A stretch of DNA of 64,000 nt from Arthrobacter sp. ZGTC412 (lineage in GTDB: Bacteria > Actinomycetota > Actinomycetes > Actinomycetales > Micrococcaceae), in assembly GCF_002929215.1 (NCBI RefSeq), contig NZ_PJII01000019.1:1-64000 (forward strand). Direction: 5' to 3'. Made by a program: the position numbers and the translations under genes. The notes under the pieces were generated by a model. It did no database searches. It was given only the letters and a program-made list of their open reading frames with translations, and was not told the origin of the DNA. Shown here piece by piece: positions 17,144-26,552 of the stretch. Positions within the stretch are counted from its first letter, which is position 1. Each line of letters opens with the position of its first letter.

Positions 17144-18742
17144 GTGACGACCATCTACCGGGCATCGACCGTACACACCCTCTCGCCGGGAGTCGACGGA
17201 GATGCGGTCGCGGTCGTCGACGGCCGCGTCACCGCCGTTGGCGGATGGCGGCGAATCCGCGGCGAGTACCCGACGGCGCAGGTCGTCGACCTCGGCGACG
17301 CCACTATGGTCCCAGGCCTGATCGATTCGCACATTCACCCCCTCGGCGGCATAGAAATGACACGGGGCGTGGACCTCAGCGCATGCGAAACGCCGGACGA
17401 CATCGCCCGCGAGCTCGCTCGGCACTGGTCCGACACCCCCGACGACGGATGGCTGCTCGGCTGGGGACTGGACGTGAACGCATTCCATAGAGCGCCGTCC
17501 GCGGAAATCCTCGACCGTGTCGCGCCCGGAGTGCTTGCGGCGATTACCCTCGCCGACGTCCACTCGGTGGTCGCGTCCACCGCAGCGCTGCGGCTCGCGG
17601 GAGTCACGGGCTCGGAGCAATTCGGCGACGCCTCGGCCGTCGTGGTCGATGCCGCAGGCAATCCGACCGGGCATTTGCTGGAAGGGGCGAGGACACGGGT
17701 TCTTGGGCTCGTGCCGCCGATGAGCCACGCCTCGCGCGTCACGTCGCTGCGCGAGACCTTGGTGTCGATGGCGGCGACAGGGTTTACGGCCGGTCACGCG
17801 CTGGACATGGGGGCGGAGGACGCCGAGTTGCTGCTCGAGGACGTTTCAGCCCTCGGCGGTCTGCCGTTGGAACTGACGATCTCGCCGATGATAGGCCCGG
17901 CAGCATCTCTCGATGACGCCATCACCCACGTGATCGACCTTCAGTCACGCCGCGGCGAGCGATGGGCGGTTTCCGGCGTCAAGCTGATGATCGACGGCAC
18001 CGTCGACGGCGGAACCGCCTGGCTTTACACCCCGGACACACTCGGAGAATCTACCCAATCGCTTTGGCTCGACCCCCGCCAGTACGCCCACGCTGTCGGC
18101 CGTCTTCACAAGGCAGGCGTCCGCACACGTACCCATGCGATTGGTGACAAAGGCGTCCACTTCGTTGCGGAGACCCTCGCGGCTCTCCCGTCAAACGGCA
18201 TCAGGCACCGAATCGAGCACCTGGAGACGATCACCGACCAGGTGATCGACCTACTCGCCAGCTCCGGAACTGCCGTCAGCATGCAGCCCACGCACTGCAC
18301 CCGCTTTGTTCGAGCCGACCAGACCGACAACTGGTCTGTGCGACTTGGGCCAGAGCGCGCTGCGCGCGGTTGGAGAACTCGGGATGTCCGTGATCGCGGG
18401 CTCACCCTCGCGCTTGGGTCGGACTGGCCGGTTGCGCCGGCCGACGCCCGAGAGATCCTGACTGCGGCGCAGACGCGACGGCATCCCGGCGGTTCCGGTG
18501 CGCCTGTCGGACCGGAGCAGGCCCTCACGGCGCTCGAGGCACTCGAAGGCCTCACGACGCACGCCGCAGCGTCTATCGGGGCACCCGCGCGGGCGATACG
18601 CCCGGGAGCCGCTGCGACGTTCACGGTCTTCGACCGCGACCCCCTTAACACCGCGCCCGAGGAGTTCACTGAGGCGGCGATTGTCCTCACAACGATCGAG
18701 GGGAAGCCCGTCGTCGGAGCGGCGGACCTCGTGAGGAGCTAA
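17144..18742 (+). CDS. YtcJ-type amidohydrolase, second copy
   Basis: 532 residues, GTG start 2 bp after the ATPase stop. Metal and fold motifs: GLIDSHIHPLGG, VKLMIDGTVDGGTAW, RTHAIGDKGVH, HRIEHLETI, LGSDWPVAPADAREI. Same family as the gene at 6733 but clearly diverged. As last gene of the ABC/amidase operon it probably performs a second hydrolytic step on the imported compound. Confidence 0.85.
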   Translation: MTTIYRASTVHTLSPGVDGDAVAVVDGRVTAVGGWRRIRGEYPTAQVVDLGDATMVPGLIDSHIHPLGGIEMTRGVDLSACETPDDIARELARHWSDTPDDGWLLGWGLDVNAFHRAPSAEILDRVAPGVLAAITLADVHSVVASTAALRLAGVTGSEQFGDASAVVVDAAGNPTGHLLEGARTRVLGLVPPMSHASRVTSLRETLVSMAATGFTAGHALDMGAEDAELLLEDVSALGGLPLELTISPMIGPAASLDDAITHVIDLQSRRGERWAVSGVKLMIDGTVDGGTAWLYTPDTLGESTQSLWLDPRQYAHAVGRLHKAGVRTRTHAIGDKGVHFVAETLAALPSNGIRHRIEHLETITDQVIDLLASSGTAVSMQPTHCTRFVRADQTDNWSVRLGPERAARGWRTRDVRDRGLTLALGSDWPVAPADAREILTAAQTRRHPGGSGAPVGPEQALTALEALEGLTTHAAASIGAPARAIRPGAAATFTVFDRDPLNTAPEEFTEAAIVLTTIEGKPVVGAADLVRS

Positions 18743-18774
18743 CTGTGCTCAGGAGTCCTTCCGGCCATATAAGA

Positions 18775-18788
18775 CGCGCAAATTTGCG
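18775..18788. repeat. 14-bp perfect palindrome
   Basis: GCGCAAATTTGCGC lies 33 bp after the amidohydrolase stop, at the boundary with the decayed region. It could be a weak terminator or a junction relic. Confidence 0.35.
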
Positions 18789-18807
18789 CCCGCGTAGTAG
18801 AGGGAGA

Positions 18808-19368
18808 GCCAAGTTTGCGTCAGGCCCGATGGCAAGGGACTCGCCTACGTTGGCATCGAGGCAGGCGACTTCACGCAGCCAGGCAGGCTCATTACCATAG
18901 CGTCCGACGGCGGTGCTGCCGCCCGCGTTGAAGCCGGACCTGGCCACTGCGACGGGCCCGAGTATTCACCCGACGGGAAGTGGCTCTACCTGAACACGGA
19001 GTCGTTCACCTCGGCTCCGGGCCACGCCCCAACTGGCCCGGATCCGGGTGGACGGCAGTGGATTCGAGCAGCTTCTCCAGTCCGAAACCGTCGACTGGTT
19101 CCCGCGCCTCTCCCCCGATGGTTGTACGCCAGCTACATCCGGTTCCCCAGCGGTACTGTTGGCCACCCAGCTGACTTGCCGGTCGCCGTCGTACTTGTTT
19201 CGATCGAGAAGTGGACCACTCCCCCATACATGGCCAGTTTTCGGCGGCCAAGGTATCCTCAACGTCAACAGTTGGTCGCCCGATTCGGGGCGCTTTGCAT
19301 ATGTAGCGCACTCCCCCACTGACCCACCAGATGACTATGCACGTGACGCTAAGCAAGGGCACCTCTGA
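18808..19368 (+). pseudogene. Decayed PD40/TolB-type beta-propeller gene
   Basis: Reading in shifting frames gives a continuous match to the PD40 repeat pattern: RPDGKGLAYVGIEAGDF then EYSPDGKWLYLNTE in one frame, QLARIRVDGSGFEQLLQSE and WFPRLSPDG in a second, YASYIRFPSGTVGHP in a third, and VFGGQGILNVNSWSPDSGRFAYV to the stop at 19366-19368. At least three frameshifts are needed and the 5' part is missing. Such propellers are common in periplasmic or secreted proteins. Confidence 0.7.
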
Positions 19369-19373
19369 AGGAC

Positions 19374-19490
19374 ATGGGCATTCTCGGCACAGGATTTATT
19401 GCCGGGCTCCAAACCAAGGACTTGAACGAGAAGCTTCACCGTGCAGGCTCTTTTTCGATATTTACCGGCTCAGATCGAGGCCGTTTTTGA
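19374..19490 (+). pseudogene. N-terminal remnant of a Gfo/Idh/MocA oxidoreductase
   Basis: From the ATG at 19374 (after GAAGGAC) the frame gives MGILGTGFIAGLQTKDLNE, the nucleotide-binding start of the Gfo/Idh/MocA family. The next words FTVQALF appear only after a frameshift near 19433. Nothing of the catalytic domain is left. Follows directly on the propeller remnant, so an old sugar-related operon seems to have been lost here. Confidence 0.6.
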
Positions 19491-19612
19491 AGAAGCTGGC
19501 TTAGAAGGCCCCGCAGAAGCTCCGCCTCGCTAACACCAGTAGGCATGTTCGTGGTCAGCCGGACCTGAGGCAGGCCAGTGGACACCCAACCTTCCGCTAA
19601 GCGCGCAGTGCC

Positions 19613-20614
19613 TCAGGAGTCTAAGTCGGGCGCTTGGTATGAAGGTGCGTACTGGCCCCGGAGGCGGGCTCCTTCGAACCATCGGTGAACCGGCTCGGTA
19701 GAAGATGCTTCAAGGATGTCGTTTAGCAAGGCGACGGCTTCCAATCCGTAGGACGTTGGGGCCATATCGATGAATAGAGCAGAATCGGATGCTCTTGCCG
19801 CCACCAGGGCTGCGACATCGATGTCGCGCCCGACCACCAAGCCTTTGCTTTCGAGGATTACCTCACAAAGTCCGGCCGGGATCTGGCCTCCCACTAAGAG
19901 CGCGTCGGCTTGCCGCTGATCCACCGCGGCCTCTATAGCGGCTGCCAAAGCATCCTTCTCGGCGATGTCGCCTAAGTCCTCGACAATTGCCTCAATTCCC
20001 TTGTTGCTGCACCACTTTCTGTAGGTCTGCACTGTCTCGAGAGCCCAGGATGTTCTAAAGCCTTGATCTACGGCGAGCAGCGCCGGTCGCAACCGGCCCC
20101 GTTCCGCCAACACGTCCAAGGCGGTGGACTGTAAGTCGCTGTGGCGGGATTCCAATGTTCCCCGCACCCTGTGATTTCCGGGTCCTGAGAATAGGCCGAC
20201 TGTAACTGTCGGGATGCCGGCGTCCAGGAGTGCCGCCACGATGGGGTCGTCCGGTGTTGGATCTACGACTATGGCTCCGTCCAAGTCGAATGACCGGCGG
20301 GAGGATGGCTCTCGGGCGATAAGGATCAGGTCGCAGTCATGGGCGGCCGCCCCGCTGACGGATCCAAAGGCGAAGTCCATGTAGAAGTCAAGGTTGTTGG
20401 CCGCTGGCGGCAAGTAGAGACCTATAGCGCCCATTCTGTGGGCGCGCAGGCTGCGCGCGGCCCTGTTGGATACATAGCCCAACCGGGCGGCCGCAGCATG
20501 AACTGCAGCCTTTTGCTTTACAGATACGCGACCTGTCCCATTCAGCGCGCTGGAGACAGTGGTTTTTGACAGTCCCAGGTCCCGCGCTATATCCACAATG
20601 GTCGTTCTTGCCAT
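19613..20614 (-). CDS. LacI-family repressor of the rhamnoside unit
   Basis: 333 residues, the usual LacI length. DNA-binding head at residues 4-50 (TIVDIARDLGLSKTTVSSALNGTGRVS), then a periplasmic-binding-type sensor core. Start taken at ATG 20614, which has GAGG 6 bp upstream; longer frames reach 20881 but would cover the operators. Divergent from the MFS and GH78 genes, with two LacI-style operators between; expected to repress them until a sugar is present. Confidence 0.88.
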   Translation of the reverse strand: MARTTIVDIARDLGLSKTTVSSALNGTGRVSVKQKAAVHAAAARLGYVSNRAARSLRAHRMGAIGLYLPPAANNLDFYMDFAFGSVSGAAAHDCDLILIAREPSSRRSFDLDGAIVVDPTPDDPIVAALLDAGIPTVTVGLFSGPGNHRVRGTLESRHSDLQSTALDVLAERGRLRPALLAVDQGFRTSWALETVQTYRKWCSNKGIEAIVEDLGDIAEKDALAAAIEAAVDQRQADALLVGGQIPAGLCEVILESKGLVVGRDIDVAALVAARASDSALFIDMAPTSYGLEAVALLNDILEASSTEPVHRWFEGARLRGQYAPSYQAPDLDS

Positions 20615-20680
20615 GTCCCTCATCATAGGTCGGCTTTTTGTAGACGTTTGACAGCTCACGTGGCATAGGCCACACTTACT

Positions 20681-20696
20681 GCGGGAACGTTCCCGC
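20681..20696. promoter_or_regulatory. LacI-type operator, 16-bp palindrome
   Basis: GCGGGAACGTTCCCGC is a perfect palindrome with central CG, 67 bp upstream of the LacI start codon, suited to autoregulation. Confidence 0.6.
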
Positions 20697-20751
20697 AAAT
20701 TGACGCTCCGCTCTATCCGCAAAAGATCCAGCTGGTGAGAGCCGAATATGA

Positions 20752-20767
20752 AATGAATCGTTTCATT
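20752..20767. promoter_or_regulatory. LacI-type operator with TGAAnCGnTTCA core
   Basis: AATGAATCGTTTCATT has perfect 6-bp arms and the central CG typical of LacI/GalR sites. The different sequence from 20681-20696 leaves open whether both bind the same protein. Confidence 0.5.
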
Positions 20768-20929
20768 GGAATCCGGGCGGAGCTCTGCACTAGCGAAGAG
20801 CTCTGGATCATGGACGGAGCGCACGTGCAGACCGTCCTTGGCTTCAAGCCCGGGACAGGGTTCAGCACCCAACAATTTCATTGATACGCAGAACAGACGC
20901 CATGGCGGCGTCTGAAAAGGAGAAGGACT

Positions 20930-22258
20930 ATGGCAACGGTTACAGCCACCAGGCTCTCAACGCCGCGTCCGTGGTGGACGGCCCTGCTGACCGGAATGGC
21001 TTCATATCTCGATGCAGGGGCCATTGTCGGCACGAGTATCGCCCTGGTTTTGTACGCCCCGGCTCTAGGGCTGAATGAATGGGATTTCGGTGCACTCTCT
21101 GCCCTTCTGACCCTGTGCTTCGCTACTTCCGCGCTCGTCGGCGGCCGGTTGGGGGACCGCTTTGGCCGACGCCGCGTGTTCCTGTCTACCCTGATTCTAT
21201 TTTCCCTTGGAGTGACGATCCTCACGTTCGCCACCGTCGTACCGATGCTGTACATCGGCATCATTATCGTCGGACTGGCGATCGGGGCTGACTTGCCCGT
21301 CTCTCTGGCCATGGCGGCCGAAGGCGCGCCGGCCCAAGACAAAGGAAAAATGGTAGCCCTGTCAGGGGTGCTCTGGTTGGTTGGCATTGCGTCGGTAACC
21401 GTCATCAGCATCTTCGTAGGTGACCTTGGCGATCTCGGAGGACGAATCATCTACGGACACTTGCTCGTTGTCGCAATTGTCGTCCTCATTCTGCGCAGCC
21501 GCCTGCCTGAATCAGGCGAGTGGACACGAGCCCAAAGCGTCCTTGCCGCTGAAGTCTCCGCTGACCACGGCCAGCCAGAAGGCAGGGTGGAACTTTCTTC
21601 CTTGCGCAAGCTGGTTTCCCAGCCGCTCGTGTGGGCTCTGGCGGCCACGGGTCTCTTCTACACTGTCTGGAACATTGGTGCCAACACCATTGGCCAGTTC
21701 TCCACCTATCTTTATGTGAACGTCGCGGGCACTGATGTACCCACGGCTTCACTCGTAGGGTTGGTGTCACTACCGCTAGGCATCCTCGGCGGCATCCTCT
21801 TCATGCGCATCGTAGACAAGCCCTCACGGAATGCCTGGTTCATCATTGGAACTGTCTGCGCAACGTCGGGCTTCGCAGTGCCCCTGATCTTCGGGATATC
21901 GTTCGTCAGCCTGGCTGTAATGGACGTACTTTTCGCTTTCGGCATCGCCTTCGCCGGTGAAACCATTTACAAGGTTTGGACACAGGAACTGTTCCCAACC
22001 TTGCTCCGGTCAACGGCGCAGGGATTGACTATCGCACTGTCCAGATACGCAGCCGCCGCTTTCGCCCTCTTCACTCCCGTTCTTGCTGCCTCGAACGTCA
22101 CAGCCCTCCTGATCGTGATGGTAGCGACCATGGCCGTTTCTGGGCTAATCGGCATCTTGTGGGTGCCTCGACTGAAAGCGGCAGAAACGACCGGATCCAC
22201 ATCTGTGCACGTGACAGAGGCTGACGGTTCTCTTGCGCATGCTGAAGGACAAAGTTGA
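20930..22258 (+). CDS. MFS sugar-type transporter
   Basis: 442 residues, about 12 membrane helices, with the loop motif GGRLGDRFGRRRVF after helix 2 and a PESGEW-type loop near the centre, as in sugar-porter-like MFS proteins. ATG 20930 follows AAGGAGAAGGACT. The stop overlaps the GH78 start (TTGA). Probably imports a rhamnoside or the sugar released from it. Confidence 0.85.
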   Translation: MATVTATRLSTPRPWWTALLTGMASYLDAGAIVGTSIALVLYAPALGLNEWDFGALSALLTLCFATSALVGGRLGDRFGRRRVFLSTLILFSLGVTILTFATVVPMLYIGIIIVGLAIGADLPVSLAMAAEGAPAQDKGKMVALSGVLWLVGIASVTVISIFVGDLGDLGGRIIYGHLLVVAIVVLILRSRLPESGEWTRAQSVLAAEVSADHGQPEGRVELSSLRKLVSQPLVWALAATGLFYTVWNIGANTIGQFSTYLYVNVAGTDVPTASLVGLVSLPLGILGGILFMRIVDKPSRNAWFIIGTVCATSGFAVPLIFGISFVSLAVMDVLFAFGIAFAGETIYKVWTQELFPTLLRSTAQGLTIALSRYAAAAFALFTPVLAASNVTALLIVMVATMAVSGLIGILWVPRLKAAETTGSTSVHVTEADGSLAHAEGQS

Positions 22259-24777
22259 GCCTCTCAGAGCTGACTGGTGCCCGGGAGGAAGGAGGCCTGT
22301 TGGAAGAAAACAAACTCTTCCCGATGGACGACCAGCCCTGGCAGGGCCACTGGATAGGACCGTCACGGGAAGAACCCGTTACCGAACACGCTGGTCTGGG
22401 TGCCCGGGTTGATCTCCACGGATTTTCTCGAACGATGATGCGCACCCGCTTCCGATTGGACGTCGTTCCTCCAACCGCGCCGGCCCGCATGACAGCAGAC
22501 TCGCGCTTCGTGTTGTTTGTGAACGGCCAGGAGGTTTCCCGTGGTCCGGCAAGGTCACAGCCCCACCGGCTCCAGTACGACCTATGCGACCTTTCCCCCT
22601 TCCTTCAGGAAGGGGAGAACACCGTAGCCGTGCTGGTCACATATTACGGAACTGCAAACGCCTTCTGGCAGCCAGCCCCGGCCACCGGACGATTGGGCCC
22701 TGATGCCGGTTTCGTTTTCGAAGCCCGGCTCGGCAGCACGATGCTTGTCTCGGACCGGAACTGGAAAGTGCACCGGACTGAGGGCTGGTCCCTCTTCCCC
22801 GCCACCGACAATCACACCGTCCCCAGGGAATGCGTCAACGCCGCAGCCGTTCCAGCAAACTGGCTGGGCGAGGGCTTCGATGATTCTTCTTGGGAGCCTG
22901 CAACTGAACTGGCCGCCGAGCACATTGGCGGTTTGGGGCGGTCCCGACCTCCCGTAGCACCCTACGGAAAACTTGTGCCCCGACTGACGCCCCCGTTGAC
23001 CGGACAAATCATCCAACCCGTGTCGATCAGGGCAGGGCAAGCGAAGGCCATAGCGGGCCCCTGCCCAGACGAGCCGGGCCCGCTCATAGCTAAAATTCTT
23101 GGAGACTCCGGTAAGACACGGTCGCATGCTGAGTATCCAATTTCGATTACGTCCAGCGCCGACAGCTGGCTGTACCTAGAACTAGATTTTGGAAAAATCG
23201 TTGCAGGCTTCGTGCGCTTGGACGTAGAAGCACCAGAGGGAACAATCCTCGATCTGCATTACCGGGAGCGACCGCTCAGCCCCTCCGCCCCCGCGCCGAC
23301 CGGCGCCGAGGGAATGCGCTACATCGCCAGAGGCAGCGGGGACACTTATGAAAGCCTCGAGCTTGCCGGGCTTCGGTACATCTACCTCACAGTCCGTGCG
23401 CCCCACGCCGCTACGGTAACCATCAACCGCGTCGATGTGCGTGAGCACACATATCCGTGGCAGGGCGAGGCCGCTTTCCAGTCAAACGATGCCCAACTTG
23501 ACGCTCTTTTTCTTGCGGGCATCAGGACCGTGCAGCTGAACTCATTCGATGCATTCACCGATTGCCCGACACGCGAGCTGCGTTCTTGGGTCGGGGACGG
23601 GGTGGTGCATCAGATGGTGCACCTGACGACGAATGCTGATTGGCGGTTGGCACGGCAGTACGTTCAGCTCGCCGACTCGCCTCGGCCCGACGGGCTCCTT
23701 CCGATGAGCGTCGCCGGTGACATCGAGCACTCGGGAACGTTTACGATCCCTGACTACTCTCTTCATTGGATCCACGCAGTCCACAACGTCTTCATCTACG
23801 CGGGAGTTGAAGCTGCCCAGCCCCATCTGCCTACTGTGGAAAGGATACTGCGCTGGTTCGCCGCCTACACCGATCCGCACGGCACCCTGAGCGATCTACC
23901 GGAATGGAATCTGGTTGACTGGTCCAGCATCTTCACTACTGGCCGCAGCAGCATCCTGACCGCCCTTTGGGGAAGGGCGTTGCTCGAATTTGCTGACATG
24001 AGCACGCAATCCGAAAATTCCGGATCAGCGCGATGGGCGCTGCAGCAATGGGAAGCAGCAAAGGAAGGCTTCGAGTCCTTCTGGGACGAGAACCGAGGGA
24101 CCTACATTGACCACATCCTGGAGGACAACCCTCAGCCTGCTGCATCACAGGCAGCGGGCGCGGCGGCAATAATCGCGGGCTTCGTCCCCGCCCACCGTCT
24201 AAACCGAGTAGCGGAAGTTATCACCGACCCCCGGAGTTTGGTGGTGCGGTCTTGGATAGGCGGCGACGACGGAGACTATGACGAGGAACGTATTGATCAA
24301 CAGGCAAAAGGCATTCAGTACATTGACTGGGACGTGCACCGAGAAATAGTGCGGGCACAGCCTTTCTTCAGCTACGTAGTGCACGATGCACTCGCTGCGG
24401 CCGGCCGGACCGATCTGATCATCAAAGGCCTGCGGTCATGGCAGCAGTTCCTTCAGGATGGATACGACACATTCGGGGAGTGCTGGGGCTGGGGAACGAC
24501 AGTTCACGGCTGGAGTGCCACCCCGGCCCGAGACCTGGTGCAGCACATCCTTGGTGTTACCCCCTACCGCCCGGGCTTCCAAACTGTGCGGATCGCCCCC
24601 CGACTAGGCGGTCTAAAGGCTGCCCGCGGGGTTGTGCCGTCACCGGCAGGTGCCATATCGGTGGCCGTCAACGCCGCGCAACTCGAGATCAACTCCCCCC
24701 TGCCAATCGTTGTCGTTCGTGAGGACAACGAGGAAATCCACCTTCCAGCAGGAACTCACACAGTATCGATGGCGTAA
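22255..24777 (+). CDS. Alpha-L-rhamnosidase (GH78-type)
   Basis: 840 residues. N-terminal jelly-roll part with FVNGQEVSRGP and YDLCDLSPFLQEGENTVAVLV, a second beta domain ending in RYIYLTVR, then an alpha/alpha-barrel with FTDCPTRELRSWVGDG (Glu441 at the general-acid position of the family) and the C-terminal HGWSATPARDLVQHILGVTP and IAPRLG. No signal peptide, so it should act in the cytoplasm on imported rhamnosides. TTG start with AAGGA upstream; ATG 22324 is an alternative. Confidence 0.85.
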   Translation: MSLSELTGAREEGGLLEENKLFPMDDQPWQGHWIGPSREEPVTEHAGLGARVDLHGFSRTMMRTRFRLDVVPPTAPARMTADSRFVLFVNGQEVSRGPARSQPHRLQYDLCDLSPFLQEGENTVAVLVTYYGTANAFWQPAPATGRLGPDAGFVFEARLGSTMLVSDRNWKVHRTEGWSLFPATDNHTVPRECVNAAAVPANWLGEGFDDSSWEPATELAAEHIGGLGRSRPPVAPYGKLVPRLTPPLTGQIIQPVSIRAGQAKAIAGPCPDEPGPLIAKILGDSGKTRSHAEYPISITSSADSWLYLELDFGKIVAGFVRLDVEAPEGTILDLHYRERPLSPSAPAPTGAEGMRYIARGSGDTYESLELAGLRYIYLTVRAPHAATVTINRVDVREHTYPWQGEAAFQSNDAQLDALFLAGIRTVQLNSFDAFTDCPTRELRSWVGDGVVHQMVHLTTNADWRLARQYVQLADSPRPDGLLPMSVAGDIEHSGTFTIPDYSLHWIHAVHNVFIYAGVEAAQPHLPTVERILRWFAAYTDPHGTLSDLPEWNLVDWSSIFTTGRSSILTALWGRALLEFADMSTQSENSGSARWALQQWEAAKEGFESFWDENRGTYIDHILEDNPQPAASQAAGAAAIIAGFVPAHRLNRVAEVITDPRSLVVRSWIGGDDGDYDEERIDQQAKGIQYIDWDVHREIVRAQPFFSYVVHDALAAAGRTDLIIKGLRSWQQFLQDGYDTFGECWGWGTTVHGWSATPARDLVQHILGVTPYRPGFQTVRIAPRLGGLKAARGVVPSPAGAISVAVNAAQLEINSPLPIVVVREDNEEIHLPAGTHTVSMA

Positions 24778-24980
24778 CCGCAAGGAGCAACGCCAACGCA
24801 CGCAAACCGGCGGTTGCATTAAGTGTGCTGCTCAATAGATCCCTCACAAGGTGGCCTCTGGTCGGACTACGAAGAGATCAAATCCAGCCGTTCCTGAATG
24901 GCTGCTCCCCCAGTTCCGAGAGCAAGAGGCGTCAGCCAGCAGGGGAGGACAAAAGTCATTCGAACACCTATCATGACAAT
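24778..24980. other. Intergenic stretch before the amine oxidase unit
   Basis: About 200 bp with no gene or clear terminator; leads into the operator at 24981. Confidence 0.4.
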
Positions 24981-24999
24981 AAATGAATGGCATTCATTT
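24981..24999. promoter_or_regulatory. TetR-type operator, copy 2
   Basis: AAATGAATGGCATTCATTT is palindromic except for its central base, 58 bp before the amine oxidase start. Near-identical to 5456-5474. Confidence 0.7.
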
Positions 25000-25002
25000 A
25001 GT

Positions 25003-25024
25003 GGTCCCCATCACTGCGGGGACC
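25003..25024 (+). other. Leader hairpin of the amine oxidase message
   Basis: GGTCCCC and GGGGACC form a perfect 7-bp stem around an 8-nt loop just before the ribosome site. It may stabilise the message; no riboswitch class is recognised. Confidence 0.4.
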
Positions 25025-25038
25025 CAAGAGAGGACATC

Positions 25039-26445
25039 ATGCTGAACCTGAACCGCGACGTCGTCGTCGTTGGAGCCGGGCCCTCGGGACTCACCGCAGC
25101 CCGCGAACTGAAGAAGGCCGGCCTCACTGTCGCCGTGCTTGAGGCACGCGACCGCGTGGGCGGCCGCACCTGGACCGACACCGTCGACGGAGCCATGCTG
25201 GAAATTGGGGGCCAGTGGGTCTCGCCGGACCAGACCGTACTCCTGGAACTGCTCGACGAACTCGGCCTGCAGACGTACCCCCGGTACCGCGAGGGGGAGT
25301 CAATGTATATCGGCAAGGACGGTATCCCCGTCCGCTATGCCGGTGACCAGTTCCCGGTAAACGCAGACACCAAAGCCGAGATGGACAAGCTGATCGCATT
25401 GCTGGACGGGCTCGCGGCCGAGATCGGCCCTGCCGAACCCTGGGCCCACCCGAAGGCACGGGAACTCGACACCATCTCCTTCCACCACTGGCTGCGGCAG
25501 CACTCCGCCAACGAGGAAGCCTGCAACAATATCGGCCTCTTCATTGCCGGCGGTATGCTCACCAAGCCCGCCCACGCATTCTCCGCCCTGCAGGCAGTGC
25601 TGATGGCCGCCTCGGCCGGGTCCTTCACCCACCTCACCGACGAGGACTTCATCCTGGACCGGCGCGTCGTGGGCGGCATGCAGCAGGTTTCCCTGCTGCT
25701 CGCGCAGGAGCTGGGGGACGACGTCGTCCTTAACTCCCCGGTGCGCACCATCAACTGGGAGCCGGACGCCGACGGCGGGCACCACGTGACCGTGGTCTCG
25801 GAACGGGCCACTGTGAATGCCCGGTTCGTGATCATGGCCGTGCCGCCCAACCTCTATTCCCGCGTCTCGTTCAACCCGCCGCTGCCCCGCCGGCAGCACC
25901 AGATGCACCAGCACCAGTCACTGGGCCTGGTCATCAAGGTCCACGCGGTCTACAGCCGCCCATTCTGGCGGAACTCCGGCCTGTCCGGAACCTGCTTCGG
26001 CGCCGGATCCCTGGTCCAGGAGGTCTACGACAACACCAACTTCGGGGACACCAGAGGCACCCTGGTGGGCTTCATCTCGGACGAAAAGGCCGACGCCGTC
26101 TTCGAGTTGAGCCCCGAAGAACGCAAGGGCGCGGTGCTGGAGTCCATTGCCGGATTCCTCGGCGCCGAAGCCCTGGAGCCCGAGGTCTATTACGAGTCGG
26201 ACTGGGGTTCGGAGGAGTGGACCCGCGGCGCCTACGCCTCCAGCTACGACCTCGGCGGCCTGCACCGCTATGGCAAGGACCAGCACGCCCCCGTCGGGCC
26301 CATCTACTGGTCCTCGTCGGACCTGGCTGCCGAAGGCTACCAGCACGTTGACGGTGCCATCCGAATGGGACGCCACACATCAGAACGTATTACCGCAAAA
26401 GGAGGGGTTGCGGCTGAAGCTGCCCTTACGAGAAGCCTCAACTAA
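25039..26445 (+). CDS. Flavin monoamine oxidase (putrescine-oxidase-like)
   Basis: 468 residues. N-terminal FAD-binding motif VVVGAGPSGLTAARELKKAG, then VLEARDRVGGRTWT and GGQWVSPDQ as in amine oxidases, and a C-terminal GAIRMGRHTSERI-type end close to the usual ExT flavin contact, though shortened. Oxidises a primary amine to aldehyde with H2O2. ATG 25039 with AGAGAGGA upstream; the longer frame from 24898 would cover the operator. The neighbour at 26553 makes agmatine or putrescine derivatives plausible substrates. Confidence 0.85.
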   Translation: MLNLNRDVVVVGAGPSGLTAARELKKAGLTVAVLEARDRVGGRTWTDTVDGAMLEIGGQWVSPDQTVLLELLDELGLQTYPRYREGESMYIGKDGIPVRYAGDQFPVNADTKAEMDKLIALLDGLAAEIGPAEPWAHPKARELDTISFHHWLRQHSANEEACNNIGLFIAGGMLTKPAHAFSALQAVLMAASAGSFTHLTDEDFILDRRVVGGMQQVSLLLAQELGDDVVLNSPVRTINWEPDADGGHHVTVVSERATVNARFVIMAVPPNLYSRVSFNPPLPRRQHQMHQHQSLGLVIKVHAVYSRPFWRNSGLSGTCFGAGSLVQEVYDNTNFGDTRGTLVGFISDEKADAVFELSPEERKGAVLESIAGFLGAEALEPEVYYESDWGSEEWTRGAYASSYDLGGLHRYGKDQHAPVGPIYWSSSDLAAEGYQHVDGAIRMGRHTSERITAKGGVAAEAALTRSLN

Positions 26446-26552
26446 AGCGATTGCTTCCCGTCTGGCTTCGACAGTAAAGCACTGGCCGTTGCTCCACAGG
26501 GCCCAGCGGCATCCTGAAACCACCAAAAAACAAAGAAGAACTGCAGAATCAC

